Positions 42,227 through 51,926 of a DNA stretch of 64,000 bases are shown here, piece after piece. The position numbers and the translations under genes were made by a program. Numbering within the stretch: position 1 is the stretch's first letter; each line of letters opens with the position of its first letter. The stretch is taken from positions 1 through 64,000 of the forward strand of contig JAFLEF010000038.1 of the NCBI GenBank assembly GCA_017309115.1, given 5' to 3'. The stretch is from Verrucomicrobiota bacterium (lineage in GTDB: Bacteria; Verrucomicrobiota; Verrucomicrobiia; Limisphaerales; UBA9464). The notes under the pieces are model-generated. The model ran no database searches and had not been told where the DNA came from. It saw only the letters and a list, made by a program, of their open reading frames with translations.

Positions 42227-44341
42227 TCACTGAAAATCCCGCGGAATCTTTCGCCGCCACTGATTCTCGCCGCGAACCACTCCATTCTCAGAAACCGTCC
42301 GGTAGGCGGTGACATCAAAGTTCTCGGCATCGGAAACCACGCGAATCTCCGTCTTCACCTCCACCTCCCGACCGTCCTTCTTCACCACGACTCGACCGTG
42401 TCCGCGGAAGCCCGCCTGCGCCGGATCTACGGTGTTGACCCGATACTCGACCGCTTCCTGATCCAGGAAGCTCGCCGTGCCAATCTTCCACGCCTGCTCC
42501 TCATTCTGGCCCACGGTGGTCCAGCCGCCTTCCCGGGTCACGCTCGGCGGCGGGGCGTCGCCCAGACTTCCCGCCAGGAGCTGGAAATCCGCCGGCACCG
42601 GCAGTTCCACCGCCTTCAAGAGGTAGTTCGCCGGTTGACCGGTTGACTTGACGAACGGCAGCTGAATTCCCGAAACGCCTGCCCCCACCTGCAGTCGGGT
42701 CGGCTGGCGATACGGTGTCGGCCAGAGCATCGGAAACTGGGTATTCGAAACCACCACCCGAACCCGGTGACCTGCCGTAAACGTGTAGGTGGTGAAGTGC
42801 AGCGGAAACCGCAACTCGAGCACCTCGCCCGGAGCAATCGCCTTGGGATGGGTCCGGGACTCGCGTTGGGTTCCATTGATCGCTCCCCCGGTGACAAACG
42901 TAACCGCGCCGTCCGGATGCACATCCTCCAACCGGGCCACCCAATTCGCCTGGGGAGCCTCGGCAGAAGCCTTCAACCAAACCGACGGCTGCCCCACCAA
43001 AACGCGCGATTCAGTCATCGGCGCGGAATCAAACACCACCGCACCCGCCGTGTCGTTTCGAAGATCCGGCGTTCGCTCACCCCACCAGCTTCCCACGTCA
43101 ATACCCGCATCCGGCACGCAAGGAATGGTCAGAGTCCCTCCTTTGCCCGCCTTCGGACCAAGGCTGCCATCCACTTCCAGATAGAACTTCTCCGACATCA
43201 GCTGCGAAATGGGCCAGTTGAAGCCCTGAAAACTCCCCGGGGTCACCGCATAGTCATCATTGGCCGGCAGGGTATCCCGAACGAAAGCCGTCAGCCGAGG
43301 TTCCCTCAGAATTCCAGTATCCTCGTCGCTCAGCCATTGCTTCCACCAGCGGACGGCGGTCTGCCAGTTGTTATAGTTCGGCCCAGGCGAGCCGTCGTTG
43401 GGCCAGGCATGATTCCACGGCCCGATCTCCGCCTTCACCGGCGCCTTCACATGGTCCAGCAGCGCGGGCACAAAGTCCCGGTAACCATCCAGCAAACCGC
43501 CAATGGCATAGATCGGCACCTTCACTCGGTCATAGGCCGTGAACAACGAGCGACCGTCCCGCCAGAATGTCCCGTCCCGTTGGTGCCGCAGATAGGTGAA
43601 GATCCACGGCTCACGGTCGAAGCGGTCGGTGAAGTAGGCAGAATCCAGCGGATAGTTCGGGGATTTCGGGATAATGTTATCCGTCTCCATCTCCTGACTG
43701 AAGATGTCCAGATGTAGAATGCCGTCGATGTTGTGAACATCATTGGCATAGATATCCTGGCTGGCGTGGGCCACCAGCAGGGCTTTGAGCGCCGGCGGCT
43801 GACGCATCGCCATCATGAGCGCGTTAAACCCCGCCCACGATTTGCCCTGAAGTCCGATCCGGCCGTTGCACCACGGCAGCGCTGCCAACTTCCCGATGGC
43901 GAATTCCAAGTCATCCAACTCCTGGTCGGAATACTCGCGGTCCACCAACCGTCCGTCGGAACCGCCTGTTCCGCGAATATCAATCCGCGCACCGGCAATG
44001 CCGCGGGCCGCCAGATAGCTGTAGATCCCGTGGTCCACCGCGTAGAACTCGTCGTCCTTCCGATACGGCAACATCGCCACCACAATGGGCACCTTCCGAG
44101 AGGCGGAAGCATCGGCCGGCTTGAAAAATGTCACCGCCATCTGAGTTCCATCGGCCATCGACAGACCAGTGCGCTCAATCGCTACCGAATGCGTGGCCGG
44201 ATAGAATTTGAAGCCTGAAGGAAGGGGACCTCCATTCAATGTTTCAGGCGTGTCCGCCGCGTGAATGAACCCCGGGAGGAGCACCCCGATCCCAACGAGT
44301 CCCCAGGCAACGAGCCGTCGAACCTTACCGTGGTTCGTCAT
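42227..44341 (-). CDS. CocE/NonD family hydrolase
   Basis: A 704-residue exported serine hydrolase of the cocaine-esterase/X-Pro dipeptidyl-peptidase type. ATG 44341 is preceded by GGAGGGAAG and opens a signal peptide (RLVAWGLVGIGVLLPGFIHA). The catalytic elbow GLQGKSWAGFNAL lies near residue 180 with GIAGARIDIRGTGGSDG before it. The C-terminal beta domain has LRFPLHFTTYTFTAGHRVRV. Acyl-ester or peptide substrates are possible; none is indicated. Confidence 0.88.
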   Translation of the reverse strand: MTNHGKVRRLVAWGLVGIGVLLPGFIHAADTPETLNGGPLPSGFKFYPATHSVAIERTGLSMADGTQMAVTFFKPADASASRKVPIVVAMLPYRKDDEFYAVDHGIYSYLAARGIAGARIDIRGTGGSDGRLVDREYSDQELDDLEFAIGKLAALPWCNGRIGLQGKSWAGFNALMMAMRQPPALKALLVAHASQDIYANDVHNIDGILHLDIFSQEMETDNIIPKSPNYPLDSAYFTDRFDREPWIFTYLRHQRDGTFWRDGRSLFTAYDRVKVPIYAIGGLLDGYRDFVPALLDHVKAPVKAEIGPWNHAWPNDGSPGPNYNNWQTAVRWWKQWLSDEDTGILREPRLTAFVRDTLPANDDYAVTPGSFQGFNWPISQLMSEKFYLEVDGSLGPKAGKGGTLTIPCVPDAGIDVGSWWGERTPDLRNDTAGAVVFDSAPMTESRVLVGQPSVWLKASAEAPQANWVARLEDVHPDGAVTFVTGGAINGTQRESRTHPKAIAPGEVLELRFPLHFTTYTFTAGHRVRVVVSNTQFPMLWPTPYRQPTRLQVGAGVSGIQLPFVKSTGQPANYLLKAVELPVPADFQLLAGSLGDAPPPSVTREGGWTTVGQNEEQAWKIGTASFLDQEAVEYRVNTVDPAQAGFRGHGRVVVKKDGREVEVKTEIRVVSDAENFDVTAYRTVSENGVVRGENQWRRKIPRDFQ

Positions 44342-44404
44342 CTTCCCTCCCCGAATCATCAGAAACCATAGGCGAGACCCGTCCGACGCCGTCAATCGTC
44401 ATCC

Positions 44405-47400
44405 TCACGTCGGCTTCACCGGCCGTCCCAGTTCTCGCTGACGCAGCCAAAGAAAGATCACCGGCGTGACAATCAGAATGTGAATCAGGGAACTGATGCT
44501 CCCGCCAATCACCGGGGTCGCCAGCGGCTTCATGACCTCCGCGCCGACCCGAGAACTCCACATGATCGGCAGCAGACTCGCGATCGTAGTCGCGACGGTC
44601 ATGACCTTCGGCCGCAACCGCAACCGGGCGCCCGCCTGAACCGCCTCGAATAGATCCTCGGCATTGAACAGTCCGCCCCGTTCCGTTCGCCGCTTCTCCA
44701 GAGCCTCCTCCAGATACACGACCATCACCACGCCAGTTTGGATCGCGATGCCGAAGAGCGAGATGTATCCGATCCACACCGCCACGCTGAAGTTGTACCC
44801 CAGCCAGTACTGCAGGAACACACTTCCACTCAGCGCGAAGGGAACCGCCAACAACACATGCGCCGCCTCTTTCAGCGAGTGATAGACCACGTAGAGTAGG
44901 AGAAAAATGATCAGCAGCGACACCGGTACGATCACGCGCAAGGTCTGCTCGGCCCGCAGCAATTCCTCGTATTGACCGCTGTAATCGAGCGTCATGCCCG
45001 GCGGCAGATTCGGCACCACTTCAGCGTCCAAGCGGCGGCGGACTTCTTCCACGAAACTGCCGAGATCGCGATCCTGAACGTTCGCTTGAACGAACACCCG
45101 CAACCGTCCGTTCTCACTGGAGATTTCATTCGGCCCGGTGGTCCGCCGGATCGTCGCCACCTGCCCCAGCGGAATGGTGTTGCCCGCGGGCGTCGCCACT
45201 AGGATGGAACCCAACCGATCCAGGTCATCTCGCTCCTCGCGCTCCAGACGCACCTGAATCGGCAGCCGCTGACGGCCTTCAATGGTGGTGGTCACCGTTC
45301 GCCCGCCAATGCCGACCTCCACCGCTTCCATCACCGCTTCCGCACTCAGCCCAAACCGCGCCATCGCCACCCGATCGACTTCGATTTCCAGATACGGCTT
45401 TCCCTGAACCCGGCTCGACGCCACGCCGACCGCGCCGGGAATGGTCTCCACCACGCGTTGCACGACGAAGGCCTGCTGCTGCAAGGCGTCCAAGTTGTCG
45501 CCCAGAATCTTCACGCCCAGCTGGGCGCGAATCCCGGTGGAAATCATCAGCACGCGATTCTCAATCGGTTGCAGAAATCCCGGCACATAACCCGGAACCG
45601 CGGTCAGGGCATGCGACAACTCATTCACCAGTTTCTGACGGGTCATGCCCGGTCGCCATGCCGAATTACGTTCGGTCCAGGGAATCGGCAGCACGCCCAA
45701 CACACGACGGGTCGTGGTGAGGTACTCCGGCTTCAGCGTGATGGTGGTCTCAATCATTTCGACCGGCGCGGGATCGGTGGCGGTTTCGGCGCGACCCAAC
45801 TTTCCTGCGACGCTGTCCACCTCGGGAAACTCCCGGATGACCCGATCCTGCCACGCCAGGATGCGTTTCACTTCGCTTAAGGACGTCGAGGGAATCAGCA
45901 CGGGCATGAACAGCAGGGAGCCTTCATTTAACGGCGGCATGAACTCCTTGCCGAATCCGGTGATCGCCCGCACGCCGGCCGGCGGGAGTCCGGCCCGCAC
46001 CAGCGAGTCCCGCCACGACCGCGGCAAACCAAACGCCAGCACCAGCGCCGACGCCAGTAGCAGCGTGGCTCCAGACAAGATCACCCGCGGATGCCGCAAC
46101 GACCACCGCAGGGCGGGTTCATACAACTTCAGCAGAAAGCGCATGATCCAGTTGTCCTCCTCCCGGTGAAACGGGCCCCGCACCAGCAACGAACACAAGA
46201 CCGGCACCAACGTCACGGCCAGGAACGTCGCGCCCAAACAGGCAAACGTTTTGGTGAACGCCAGCGGACGGAAGAGTTTGCCTTCCTGACCTCCAAGTAC
46301 GAACACCGGAAGAAACGCCAGAATGATGATGGCCATCGCGAAGAAGATCGGCCGACCCACCTGACGCGCCGCCGTCCGGGTACACTCCAACGTCTCCGCC
46401 GCTGTCAACCGCAGGGAACCGTCCGCACCGGGAGTGCGTTGGCGCTTCTCGTCCTCCGCGCGTTCGCAGTGCCGGATGACATTCTCCGTCATCACGATCC
46501 CGGCATCCACCAGCACTCCGATCGCAATCGCAATTCCCGCCAGCGACATGATGTTCGACGAAATGCCGAATTCATTCATCAGGATGAACGAAATGAGAAT
46601 CGAGAACGGCAGCGGGATCGTGACGATCAGAATGCTGCGGAAGTGAAACAGGAACAGAATGTGCGCCAGGGTCACGAGAATCATCTCTTCGATCAGCGCG
46701 TCCTTGAGCGTGGCGACCGTTCGTTCGATCAGATCGCTGCGATCGTAGAAGGAGCGCACCTGAATTCCCGGCGGCAGACTCGGCGCCACTTGTTTGAGCC
46801 GTTCCTTCACCTGCTCAATCACCGCCATCGCATTCTCGCCGGTCCGCATGACCACCACGCCGCCGACCACTTCGCGCCCGTCCACATCCAGCGTTCCCCG
46901 CCGGTAGTCTCCGCCCAGTTCGATTCGGGCGATCTGACGGAGATACACCGGCGTTCCATCCACCACCTTCACCGCCACGTTCTCCAAGTCAGCGGCGCTC
47001 TTCACCAATCCCACGCCGCGCACGACGAACTCCATGCCGTTCTCATCAATGGTCTTTCCACCCACGTTCAAGTTGGCCTGATTCACCGCCGTGAGGACGT
47101 CCGACAGGGCAACCCCGAGCTCCCGCATGCGCAGGGAACTCACTTCCACCTGATACTGCCGAACGAAGCCCCCCAGACTCGCCACTTCCGCCACGCCAGG
47201 AACGGAGTTCAACTGATAGCGCAACACCCAATCCTGCAACGAACGCAACTGCCCCAGATCGTATCCGCCCTGGGGCGCCTTCCGGGGATCAACCTCCAGG
47301 TAGTACTGATAGACCCAACCCAGACCGGTGGCATCAGGACCCAACTGCGGCGTCACGCCGGTTGGCATCAACTGACTGAGATAGTTCAATCGTTCGAGAA

Positions 47401-47728
47401 TTCGGGAGCGCGCGAAGTAGTTGTCGGTCTTGTCGGCGAACACCACGGTGATCAGGGAAAAGCCGAACATGGAGGTCGCTCGAACCGACTTCACGCCTGC
47501 CAACCCCTGAAGGTTGGCCGAGAGCGGATAGGTGACTTGGTCCTCCACTTCCTGCGGGCTGCGGCCGGGCCAGTCGGCAAAGACGATGACCTGATTTTCA
47601 CTCAGGTCTGGAATGGCATCGACCGGCGTGGAATACAGCGCCTTCCAGCCCCAGCCGAACAACAACAGCGAGGCGCACAGCACCAGGAAGCGGTTGCGCA
47701 ACGACCATTCAATGAGGTGATTGATCAT
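44405..47728 (-). CDS. cusA: CusA/CzcA family heavy-metal efflux RND pump
   Basis: An inner-membrane RND transporter of 1107 residues of the heavy-metal (HME) class. It starts MINHLIEWSLRNRFLVL with the first helix and contains VYQYYLEVDPRK, the RND helix-4 block NIMSLAGIAIAIGVLVDAGIVMTENVIRH, and WRPGMTRQKLVNEL. ATG 47728 overlaps the cusB stop by four bases (ATGA), so translation is coupled. It pumps cations such as Cu(I)/Ag(I) out through CusB and CusC; metal specificity cannot be read with certainty. Confidence 0.95.
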   Translation of the reverse strand: MINHLIEWSLRNRFLVLCASLLLFGWGWKALYSTPVDAIPDLSENQVIVFADWPGRSPQEVEDQVTYPLSANLQGLAGVKSVRATSMFGFSLITVVFADKTDNYFARSRILERLNYLSQLMPTGVTPQLGPDATGLGWVYQYYLEVDPRKAPQGGYDLGQLRSLQDWVLRYQLNSVPGVAEVASLGGFVRQYQVEVSSLRMRELGVALSDVLTAVNQANLNVGGKTIDENGMEFVVRGVGLVKSAADLENVAVKVVDGTPVYLRQIARIELGGDYRRGTLDVDGREVVGGVVVMRTGENAMAVIEQVKERLKQVAPSLPPGIQVRSFYDRSDLIERTVATLKDALIEEMILVTLAHILFLFHFRSILIVTIPLPFSILISFILMNEFGISSNIMSLAGIAIAIGVLVDAGIVMTENVIRHCERAEDEKRQRTPGADGSLRLTAAETLECTRTAARQVGRPIFFAMAIIILAFLPVFVLGGQEGKLFRPLAFTKTFACLGATFLAVTLVPVLCSLLVRGPFHREEDNWIMRFLLKLYEPALRWSLRHPRVILSGATLLLASALVLAFGLPRSWRDSLVRAGLPPAGVRAITGFGKEFMPPLNEGSLLFMPVLIPSTSLSEVKRILAWQDRVIREFPEVDSVAGKLGRAETATDPAPVEMIETTITLKPEYLTTTRRVLGVLPIPWTERNSAWRPGMTRQKLVNELSHALTAVPGYVPGFLQPIENRVLMISTGIRAQLGVKILGDNLDALQQQAFVVQRVVETIPGAVGVASSRVQGKPYLEIEVDRVAMARFGLSAEAVMEAVEVGIGGRTVTTTIEGRQRLPIQVRLEREERDDLDRLGSILVATPAGNTIPLGQVATIRRTTGPNEISSENGRLRVFVQANVQDRDLGSFVEEVRRRLDAEVVPNLPPGMTLDYSGQYEELLRAEQTLRVIVPVSLLIIFLLLYVVYHSLKEAAHVLLAVPFALSGSVFLQYWLGYNFSVAVWIGYISLFGIAIQTGVVMVVYLEEALEKRRTERGGLFNAEDLFEAVQAGARLRLRPKVMTVATTIASLLPIMWSSRVGAEVMKPLATPVIGGSISSLIHILIVTPVIFLWLRQRELGRPVKPT

Positions 47729-49440
47729 GGCCGGACCTCCGTTCCGCAATCCAGCATCTCAGCACCGAAATACGGATTCCGAATCGGCGCCGTCAGTTGC
47801 ATCCACGTCGCCCGAGCTGGAGCTCCCGGAAACGCGCGCTGGGTCATCGGGCATTCGTACAACTTCAGATCCACGAATTCCGGACGCGCCCGCAACTGGC
47901 GTCCCAGTTGAACCGCCCATTCGCTCAGCGGATGAAACTGCTTTCGGGCCGACTCCAGATCGGTGGCGGTTTCCAGATGGCTCAGCCGAACCAACTCCTG
48001 ACCGCGCGCAACCTGGGCCGGTTCGCGGGATAGCACGTCAGCCAAACCCATCGCCAAGGAATGCACGCGGGGCGCCGCCGCGTTGAAGCCCGCCACGGAA
48101 TCCTGGGAGAGACTCTCGCGCAGGGCATCCAATTCCTTCAGGAACGCGCGAACCTTAGAATTCTCCGAGGCGTCCCAAGCAGGCAGCGTCCCACCAACCA
48201 CCAGCGCAGGCAAAGGCGCGTACGTCTGACTCAGCGAATTGAGTTGGGCCTGTCCGTCGAGCAACAGCGCCCCTTGGGACACCACGCGTTCGTCTTCACT
48301 CAGTCCCGAGACCACCTCCACGTCGGTGTCACCCACTCGACCCAGCGTCACGGTCCGGGGCTGATACGTGCCGTTGGAGACTTCAACAAAGACCTTGGGC
48401 TGACCGGCGTTCAACACGGCGCTGCGGGGAACCGTCAACACCGGCGCCGACTCGGTGCGAACCCGACCCTGGGCGAGAATCCGATGACGCAGCAGGCGCT
48501 CGGGACCGTTGGGCGTTTCCACGAGCGGGTTCGGAATTTCCACTCGCACCCGGGTGGACCGGGTCGCCAGGTTCAGATTGGGATCAATGTACGCGATTGC
48601 GTTGGTGAAGATCCGACCCGGCAGCGACGGCGAGGTGATGACCACACGCTGCCCTGGACGCAGCCACGCGAGGTCATCCTCATACGCCTCGAGCTGTAGC
48701 CACATCGTACTGAAGTCCGCCAGTTCGAGCAGGCGTTGACCGGCCATGACAGTTTGGCCGGCGAAGACGTCGCGTTCCACGACCGTTCCAGCCACGGGCG
48801 AACGGATCTCCACCAGCAATTTTGTGTCCCCAAACGTTCCCGGTAGCTGCTCGATCTGCTCCGGTAACAGGCCCATTTGCACCAACCGGAACGCCGCGGC
48901 GGCGCGCAGTGGTTCGCTCCCCGGCCCGCCCCGAACCAGCGCGAGATACTCCCGAATGCCTGCCAACAGTGTCGGGCTGAAAATCTCCCCGAGCGGTTGC
49001 CCCGCCTCCACTTCGGCTCCGTCCACATTGATCCACCACCGTTCCATCCGCCCCTCCACGTAGGCGCTGAGAATCCGGTGCCGGGAATCATCATCATCGA
49101 CCACGCCCGCCAGCCGAACCGTGCGAACCACCGGTTGACGAACCACTGGGACGGTCTGCACGTGACTGACCGTAATGCTGTTGGAGTTCAACGTGACCAC
49201 GTCGGAGGTCGCGGTGAATCCGCTCTCGCCTTCGAAAACCGGGGCGAGGTCCATTCCGCAGATCGTGCACTTGCCGGGTTGGTCCGACTTGATCCACGGA
49301 TGCATCGACGATTGGTAATAGAGAATGCGACGGTCCGAAGTCGCAGCCGTAGCGGGAGCGCCCCGGCGGGAACCGGCCCACCAACCAGCGGCGGCCGCCA
49401 GCGCGATCAGGATCAATCCGAGAACAGTTCGAAGGTTCAT
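47725..49440 (-). CDS. cusB: CusB-type membrane fusion protein with heavy-metal-binding domain
   Basis: A 571-residue periplasmic adaptor. Signal/anchor MNLRTVLGLILIALAAAAGW; a heavy-metal-binding domain YYQSSMHPWIKSDQPG with KCTICGMDLAP; MFP barrel and lipoyl parts (SAYVEGRMERWWINVDGAEV, VRSPVAGTVVERDVFAG-type sequence, SALVLTVPRSAVL-like strand). The C-terminal extension ends with a Cys-containing segment (YECPMTQRAFPG, YFGAEMLDCGTEVRP), resembling the DUF3347 extension seen in Bacteroidetes/Verrucomicrobia homologues. ATG 49440 was chosen; upstream in-frame codons overlap cusC. Confidence 0.92.
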   Translation of the reverse strand: MNLRTVLGLILIALAAAAGWWAGSRRGAPATAATSDRRILYYQSSMHPWIKSDQPGKCTICGMDLAPVFEGESGFTATSDVVTLNSNSITVSHVQTVPVVRQPVVRTVRLAGVVDDDDSRHRILSAYVEGRMERWWINVDGAEVEAGQPLGEIFSPTLLAGIREYLALVRGGPGSEPLRAAAAFRLVQMGLLPEQIEQLPGTFGDTKLLVEIRSPVAGTVVERDVFAGQTVMAGQRLLELADFSTMWLQLEAYEDDLAWLRPGQRVVITSPSLPGRIFTNAIAYIDPNLNLATRSTRVRVEIPNPLVETPNGPERLLRHRILAQGRVRTESAPVLTVPRSAVLNAGQPKVFVEVSNGTYQPRTVTLGRVGDTDVEVVSGLSEDERVVSQGALLLDGQAQLNSLSQTYAPLPALVVGGTLPAWDASENSKVRAFLKELDALRESLSQDSVAGFNAAAPRVHSLAMGLADVLSREPAQVARGQELVRLSHLETATDLESARKQFHPLSEWAVQLGRQLRARPEFVDLKLYECPMTQRAFPGAPARATWMQLTAPIRNPYFGAEMLDCGTEVRP

Positions 49441-49454
49441 GAGGTTCGGGAGAT

Positions 49455-50825
49455 TTAGGGTTGCGAGGGGATCGGGGTGAGGGTGCGACCCGGGGCGGGT
49501 CGGACCATTTCGAGGGCTTCCAAGTCGCCGAGCCCGCAGCACAGAACCAACTCGGACAGCGTGGACCACTGTTCGCCCACCGCCCGGGCGAACTGAAGAC
49601 GCGCTTCCAGCACCATTCGCTGGGCGTCGAGAACCTCGCGCAGGCTGCCCTGGCCCGCGGACCACTGGGCCTGCGCCGCCCGCAACGCGCTCTCGGCTCG
49701 AGGCAGCACTTCGTCCTGATACAGCAGCGCCTCCTGACGCGCTGTCGCGAGTCGCAAGGTGAGGTGGTGAATCTCTTCCCGAACTTGGAGGGCGGAATCG
49801 GCATGTTCCTCCTCGGCCGCTCGGAGTCGGTCGCGGTCGCGGGCGAGGTCCTGACGGAACTTCCCTCGGTTCCACAGCGGCAGGCTGACGCTGAGGAAGA
49901 AGGTCCCTTCGCGGAACTCACCATCGCCTCCGTACTGACGTCCATCGACGCCGACGGACAGGTTCGGCCGCTGGGAACGTCGAGTGGCTTCCACCAGCGC
50001 TCCGGCGGCATCCCGCTGTGAGGCCAGCACCCGGCGGCGCGGTTCGGCCTCCAGGGCCAATCTCACCAAGCGCTCGTTGTACTCCACCGGTTCGGCCAAC
50101 GCCGGCAACTCGAAGTCGGGAAGCGGGGCCAGCGGATCACGACCGAGCCGCCGGTTTACGGTGGAACGGGCTTCCCCTTCTTGCGCTCGCAAGGTTGCCA
50201 CCTCCACCTGGCGCCGCGCCTGTTCGGTCTGCGCCCGCAGCACTTCGACGGAGCTTCCGGCGCCCGCACCCAGCCGACCCTCCATCGTTCGGACGGTTTC
50301 CCTCAGCCAGTTCTGATCTGCCTCCGCGAGTTCCACTGCGCGCCGAGCGAAGGCGGCTTGAAACAGACTGATCGCCAGATCGCGGCGCAGCTCCTGAAAC
50401 CGGGCATCGGCGCGAACCGCTTCGGTATCGGCCTCGGCCCGCGCCAACGCTCGGGCGGCGGTCTCCTTGCCCAACAGCGGTAGCGGCTGCTCCACGCCGT
50501 AGATCAGGTTGCCTTCCTCGGACGGGTTCATGCCCTTGGCGCTGTAGACCGCTCCCCCAATCATGAATCGGGGATCCGCCACTCGGCGCACGCCGTCGGC
50601 ATTCCGCTGCGCAGCCTGCGCCCGAGCGTGGGCGGCCTTGAGCGACGGATGGTGGGCCGCCATGACGTCCGCCCAACGACTCACGGTCTCAGGCAGCAGG
50701 ATCTCCACGGCGGAATTCGTTTCCGCAGCCTGGATCCAGTTCAAAAGACAGCAGCCCAGCGCGATCCGGGCGCACCAGTGCGAACTAACGGTCCGGCCCG
50801 AAGACCGGAAAATGGAACGTTTCAT
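49455..50825 (-). CDS. cusC: CusC/CzcC family outer-membrane efflux protein
   Basis: A 456-residue TolC-type channel. It has a signal peptide (WCARIALGCCLLNWIQAAE) and two outer-membrane-factor repeats: helices HPSLKAAHARAQAAQRNADG and LGKETAARALARAEADTEAV, then FRQDLARDRDRLRAAEEEHA and ALRAAQAQWSAGQGSLREVL. Conserved VEQPLPLLGK and NLSVGVDGRQYGGDGEF strands fit the CzcC class. It is the outer-membrane part of the pump encoded downstream, 14 bases before the cusB start. Confidence 0.93.
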   Translation of the reverse strand: MKRSIFRSSGRTVSSHWCARIALGCCLLNWIQAAETNSAVEILLPETVSRWADVMAAHHPSLKAAHARAQAAQRNADGVRRVADPRFMIGGAVYSAKGMNPSEEGNLIYGVEQPLPLLGKETAARALARAEADTEAVRADARFQELRRDLAISLFQAAFARRAVELAEADQNWLRETVRTMEGRLGAGAGSSVEVLRAQTEQARRQVEVATLRAQEGEARSTVNRRLGRDPLAPLPDFELPALAEPVEYNERLVRLALEAEPRRRVLASQRDAAGALVEATRRSQRPNLSVGVDGRQYGGDGEFREGTFFLSVSLPLWNRGKFRQDLARDRDRLRAAEEEHADSALQVREEIHHLTLRLATARQEALLYQDEVLPRAESALRAAQAQWSAGQGSLREVLDAQRMVLEARLQFARAVGEQWSTLSELVLCCGLGDLEALEMVRPAPGRTLTPIPSQP

Positions 50826-50929
50826 GATTCATTGCCTTAACCCAACCGACACACCAACTCGCGCGGGCACGCAAAACGAGGCGACGCTGGCCCGCGCGGG
50901 CACACGTCGCCTGTCGGCAAGGAATCAGT

Positions 50930-51298
50930 TCAAATGAGAAGGGCGGCGTGCCGGAGGAAGAGGGGCACGCTCGTCAACGGAAGCGTCGGGGTTTCCGCCA
51001 GGGCGGCAGGTCCAGCGACGGCGGGTTGCCATAATGGCAGAACCCAAAGCACGGAGAGGAAGGCGGAGCAATCCAAGAGAGTCCGGGATTGCACCGGGGC
51101 CGCCGGAACCGAAACGGGTTCCGGGGCGGAAGGGGCATCGGAAATCTGACAGCAGCTGGCGGGACAATGGACCGCCTTCTGCGGCGGGCAGCAGGTCGCG
51201 GTCTCCCGGGCCGATTCGGAGGCAGCGCCCTTCGCACCGGCCAGGACCGGCGCGAACACGAGCACAAGGCTCAACCAAATGGCACTCCAGAATTTCAC
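50930..51298 (-). CDS. Small exported Cys-rich protein of the efflux operon
   Basis: A 122-residue protein with a signal peptide (AIWLSLVLVFAPVLAGA). The mature N-terminus carries a Cys/His cluster TCCPPQKAVHCPASCC, able to bind soft metals; the C-terminal half has a hydrophobic stretch (LDCSAFLSVLWVLPLW). It is encoded between the YHS-like gene and cusC on the same strand. Not a family I recognise; a metallochaperone or metal-responsive leader role is inferred. Confidence 0.65.
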   Translation of the reverse strand: MKFWSAIWLSLVLVFAPVLAGAKGAASESARETATCCPPQKAVHCPASCCQISDAPSAPEPVSVPAAPVQSRTLLDCSAFLSVLWVLPLWQPAVAGPAALAETPTLPLTSVPLFLRHAALLI

Positions 51299-51313
51299 CG
51301 GGACTTCAGCAGA

Positions 51314-51595
51314 TTACTTCTTCGGAGCGGCGGCCTCGGTCAGCTTCTTCAGATACTTGTCGGGGTTCTTGGTGAAGTCCTTGTTGCAGGCCTTGCAGCA
51401 CATCTTGATCTCCTGGCCTTTGTAAGACGTGACGAACGGGTCACCCATTTCGCCCAGCTTCTCGTCAGAGACGATGCAGGTCTCGAGCTTGTACGGCTTG
51501 TCCTTGGACACCGGCTTCTTGGCGTCATTGTCCGCCGCAGACACCACCGGAACCAACGACACAATTGCTACGAGAGTCAGAACCAATTTCTTCAT
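51314..51595 (-). CDS. Exported YHS-like metal-binding protein
   Basis: A 93-residue protein with a clear signal peptide (MKKLVLTLVAIVSLVPVVSA). The mature part resembles a YHS/TRASH domain: ETCIVSDEKLGEMGDPFVTS, YKGQEIKMCCKACNKDFTKN and DKYLKKL. The Cys residues (one after ET, then MCCKAC) are a probable metal site. It is the first gene of the efflux operon, transcribed toward cusCBA, and likely buffers copper or silver in the periplasm. Confidence 0.8.
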   Translation of the reverse strand: MKKLVLTLVAIVSLVPVVSAADNDAKKPVSKDKPYKLETCIVSDEKLGEMGDPFVTSYKGQEIKMCCKACNKDFTKNPDKYLKKLTEAAAPKK

Positions 51596-51647
51596 ACGCT
51601 GGAACGACGTTAAACGAGCTTTCGAAATTCGGCCAGTCTAGAGCTAT

Positions 51648-51676
51648 GGAGTGCGGCAGACCTTCTGCCGCTTTCC
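51648..51676 (+). repeat. Variable-core hairpin family, copy
   Basis: GCGGCAG at 51653-51659 pairs with CTGCCGC at 51665-51671 around ACCTT, flanked by GGAGT before and TTTCC after. It is a close match, including the loop, to the minus-strand copy at 35846-35874. Confidence 0.75.
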
Positions 51677-51745
51677 CACGGGCGAAGCGTCAGCAGCAAC
51701 CGGTGCGTCACCAACCCGCCCACTTCTTAGCCGGAGCGATGCAGT

Positions 51746-51908
51746 TGGAACCGCAGATTGAACGCAGATTAACGCAGATTTTTTTTCTTGGTTTAGGCGA
51801 GTTCGGGGTCGAGAGACGTGCTGCTCGCTGATCGGTTGGGGAGCATAAAGGGGACGTTCTTTTTCCCGGAAAAAATCTGCGTTCAATCTGTGCTTAATCT
51901 GCGGTTCA
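51746..51908. repeat. Inverted-arm element with 10-bp periodic arms (copy 2)
   Basis: The left arm at 51748-51787 has units ending CGCAGATT at 10-bp spacing, then a T-run. The right arm at 51871-51908 is a near-perfect reverse complement (ending CTTAATCTGCGGTTC). The interior of about 85 bases is unrelated to any gene; a short minus-strand frame across it has no support. Compare the element at 227-413. Confidence 0.65.
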
Positions 51909-51926
51909 CCTCCCCTGCGCTCAGCT

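Noticed and set aside
46091..47911. 606-codon open frame on the plus strand
   Set aside because: It is antisense to cusA over its whole length; the protein is His/Arg/Gln-rich with no family features. High GC content leaves long antisense frames open.
51644..51886. 80-codon minus-strand frame
   Set aside because: Most of it reads through the inverted-arm repeat element and a hairpin repeat, so it is not supported as a gene.
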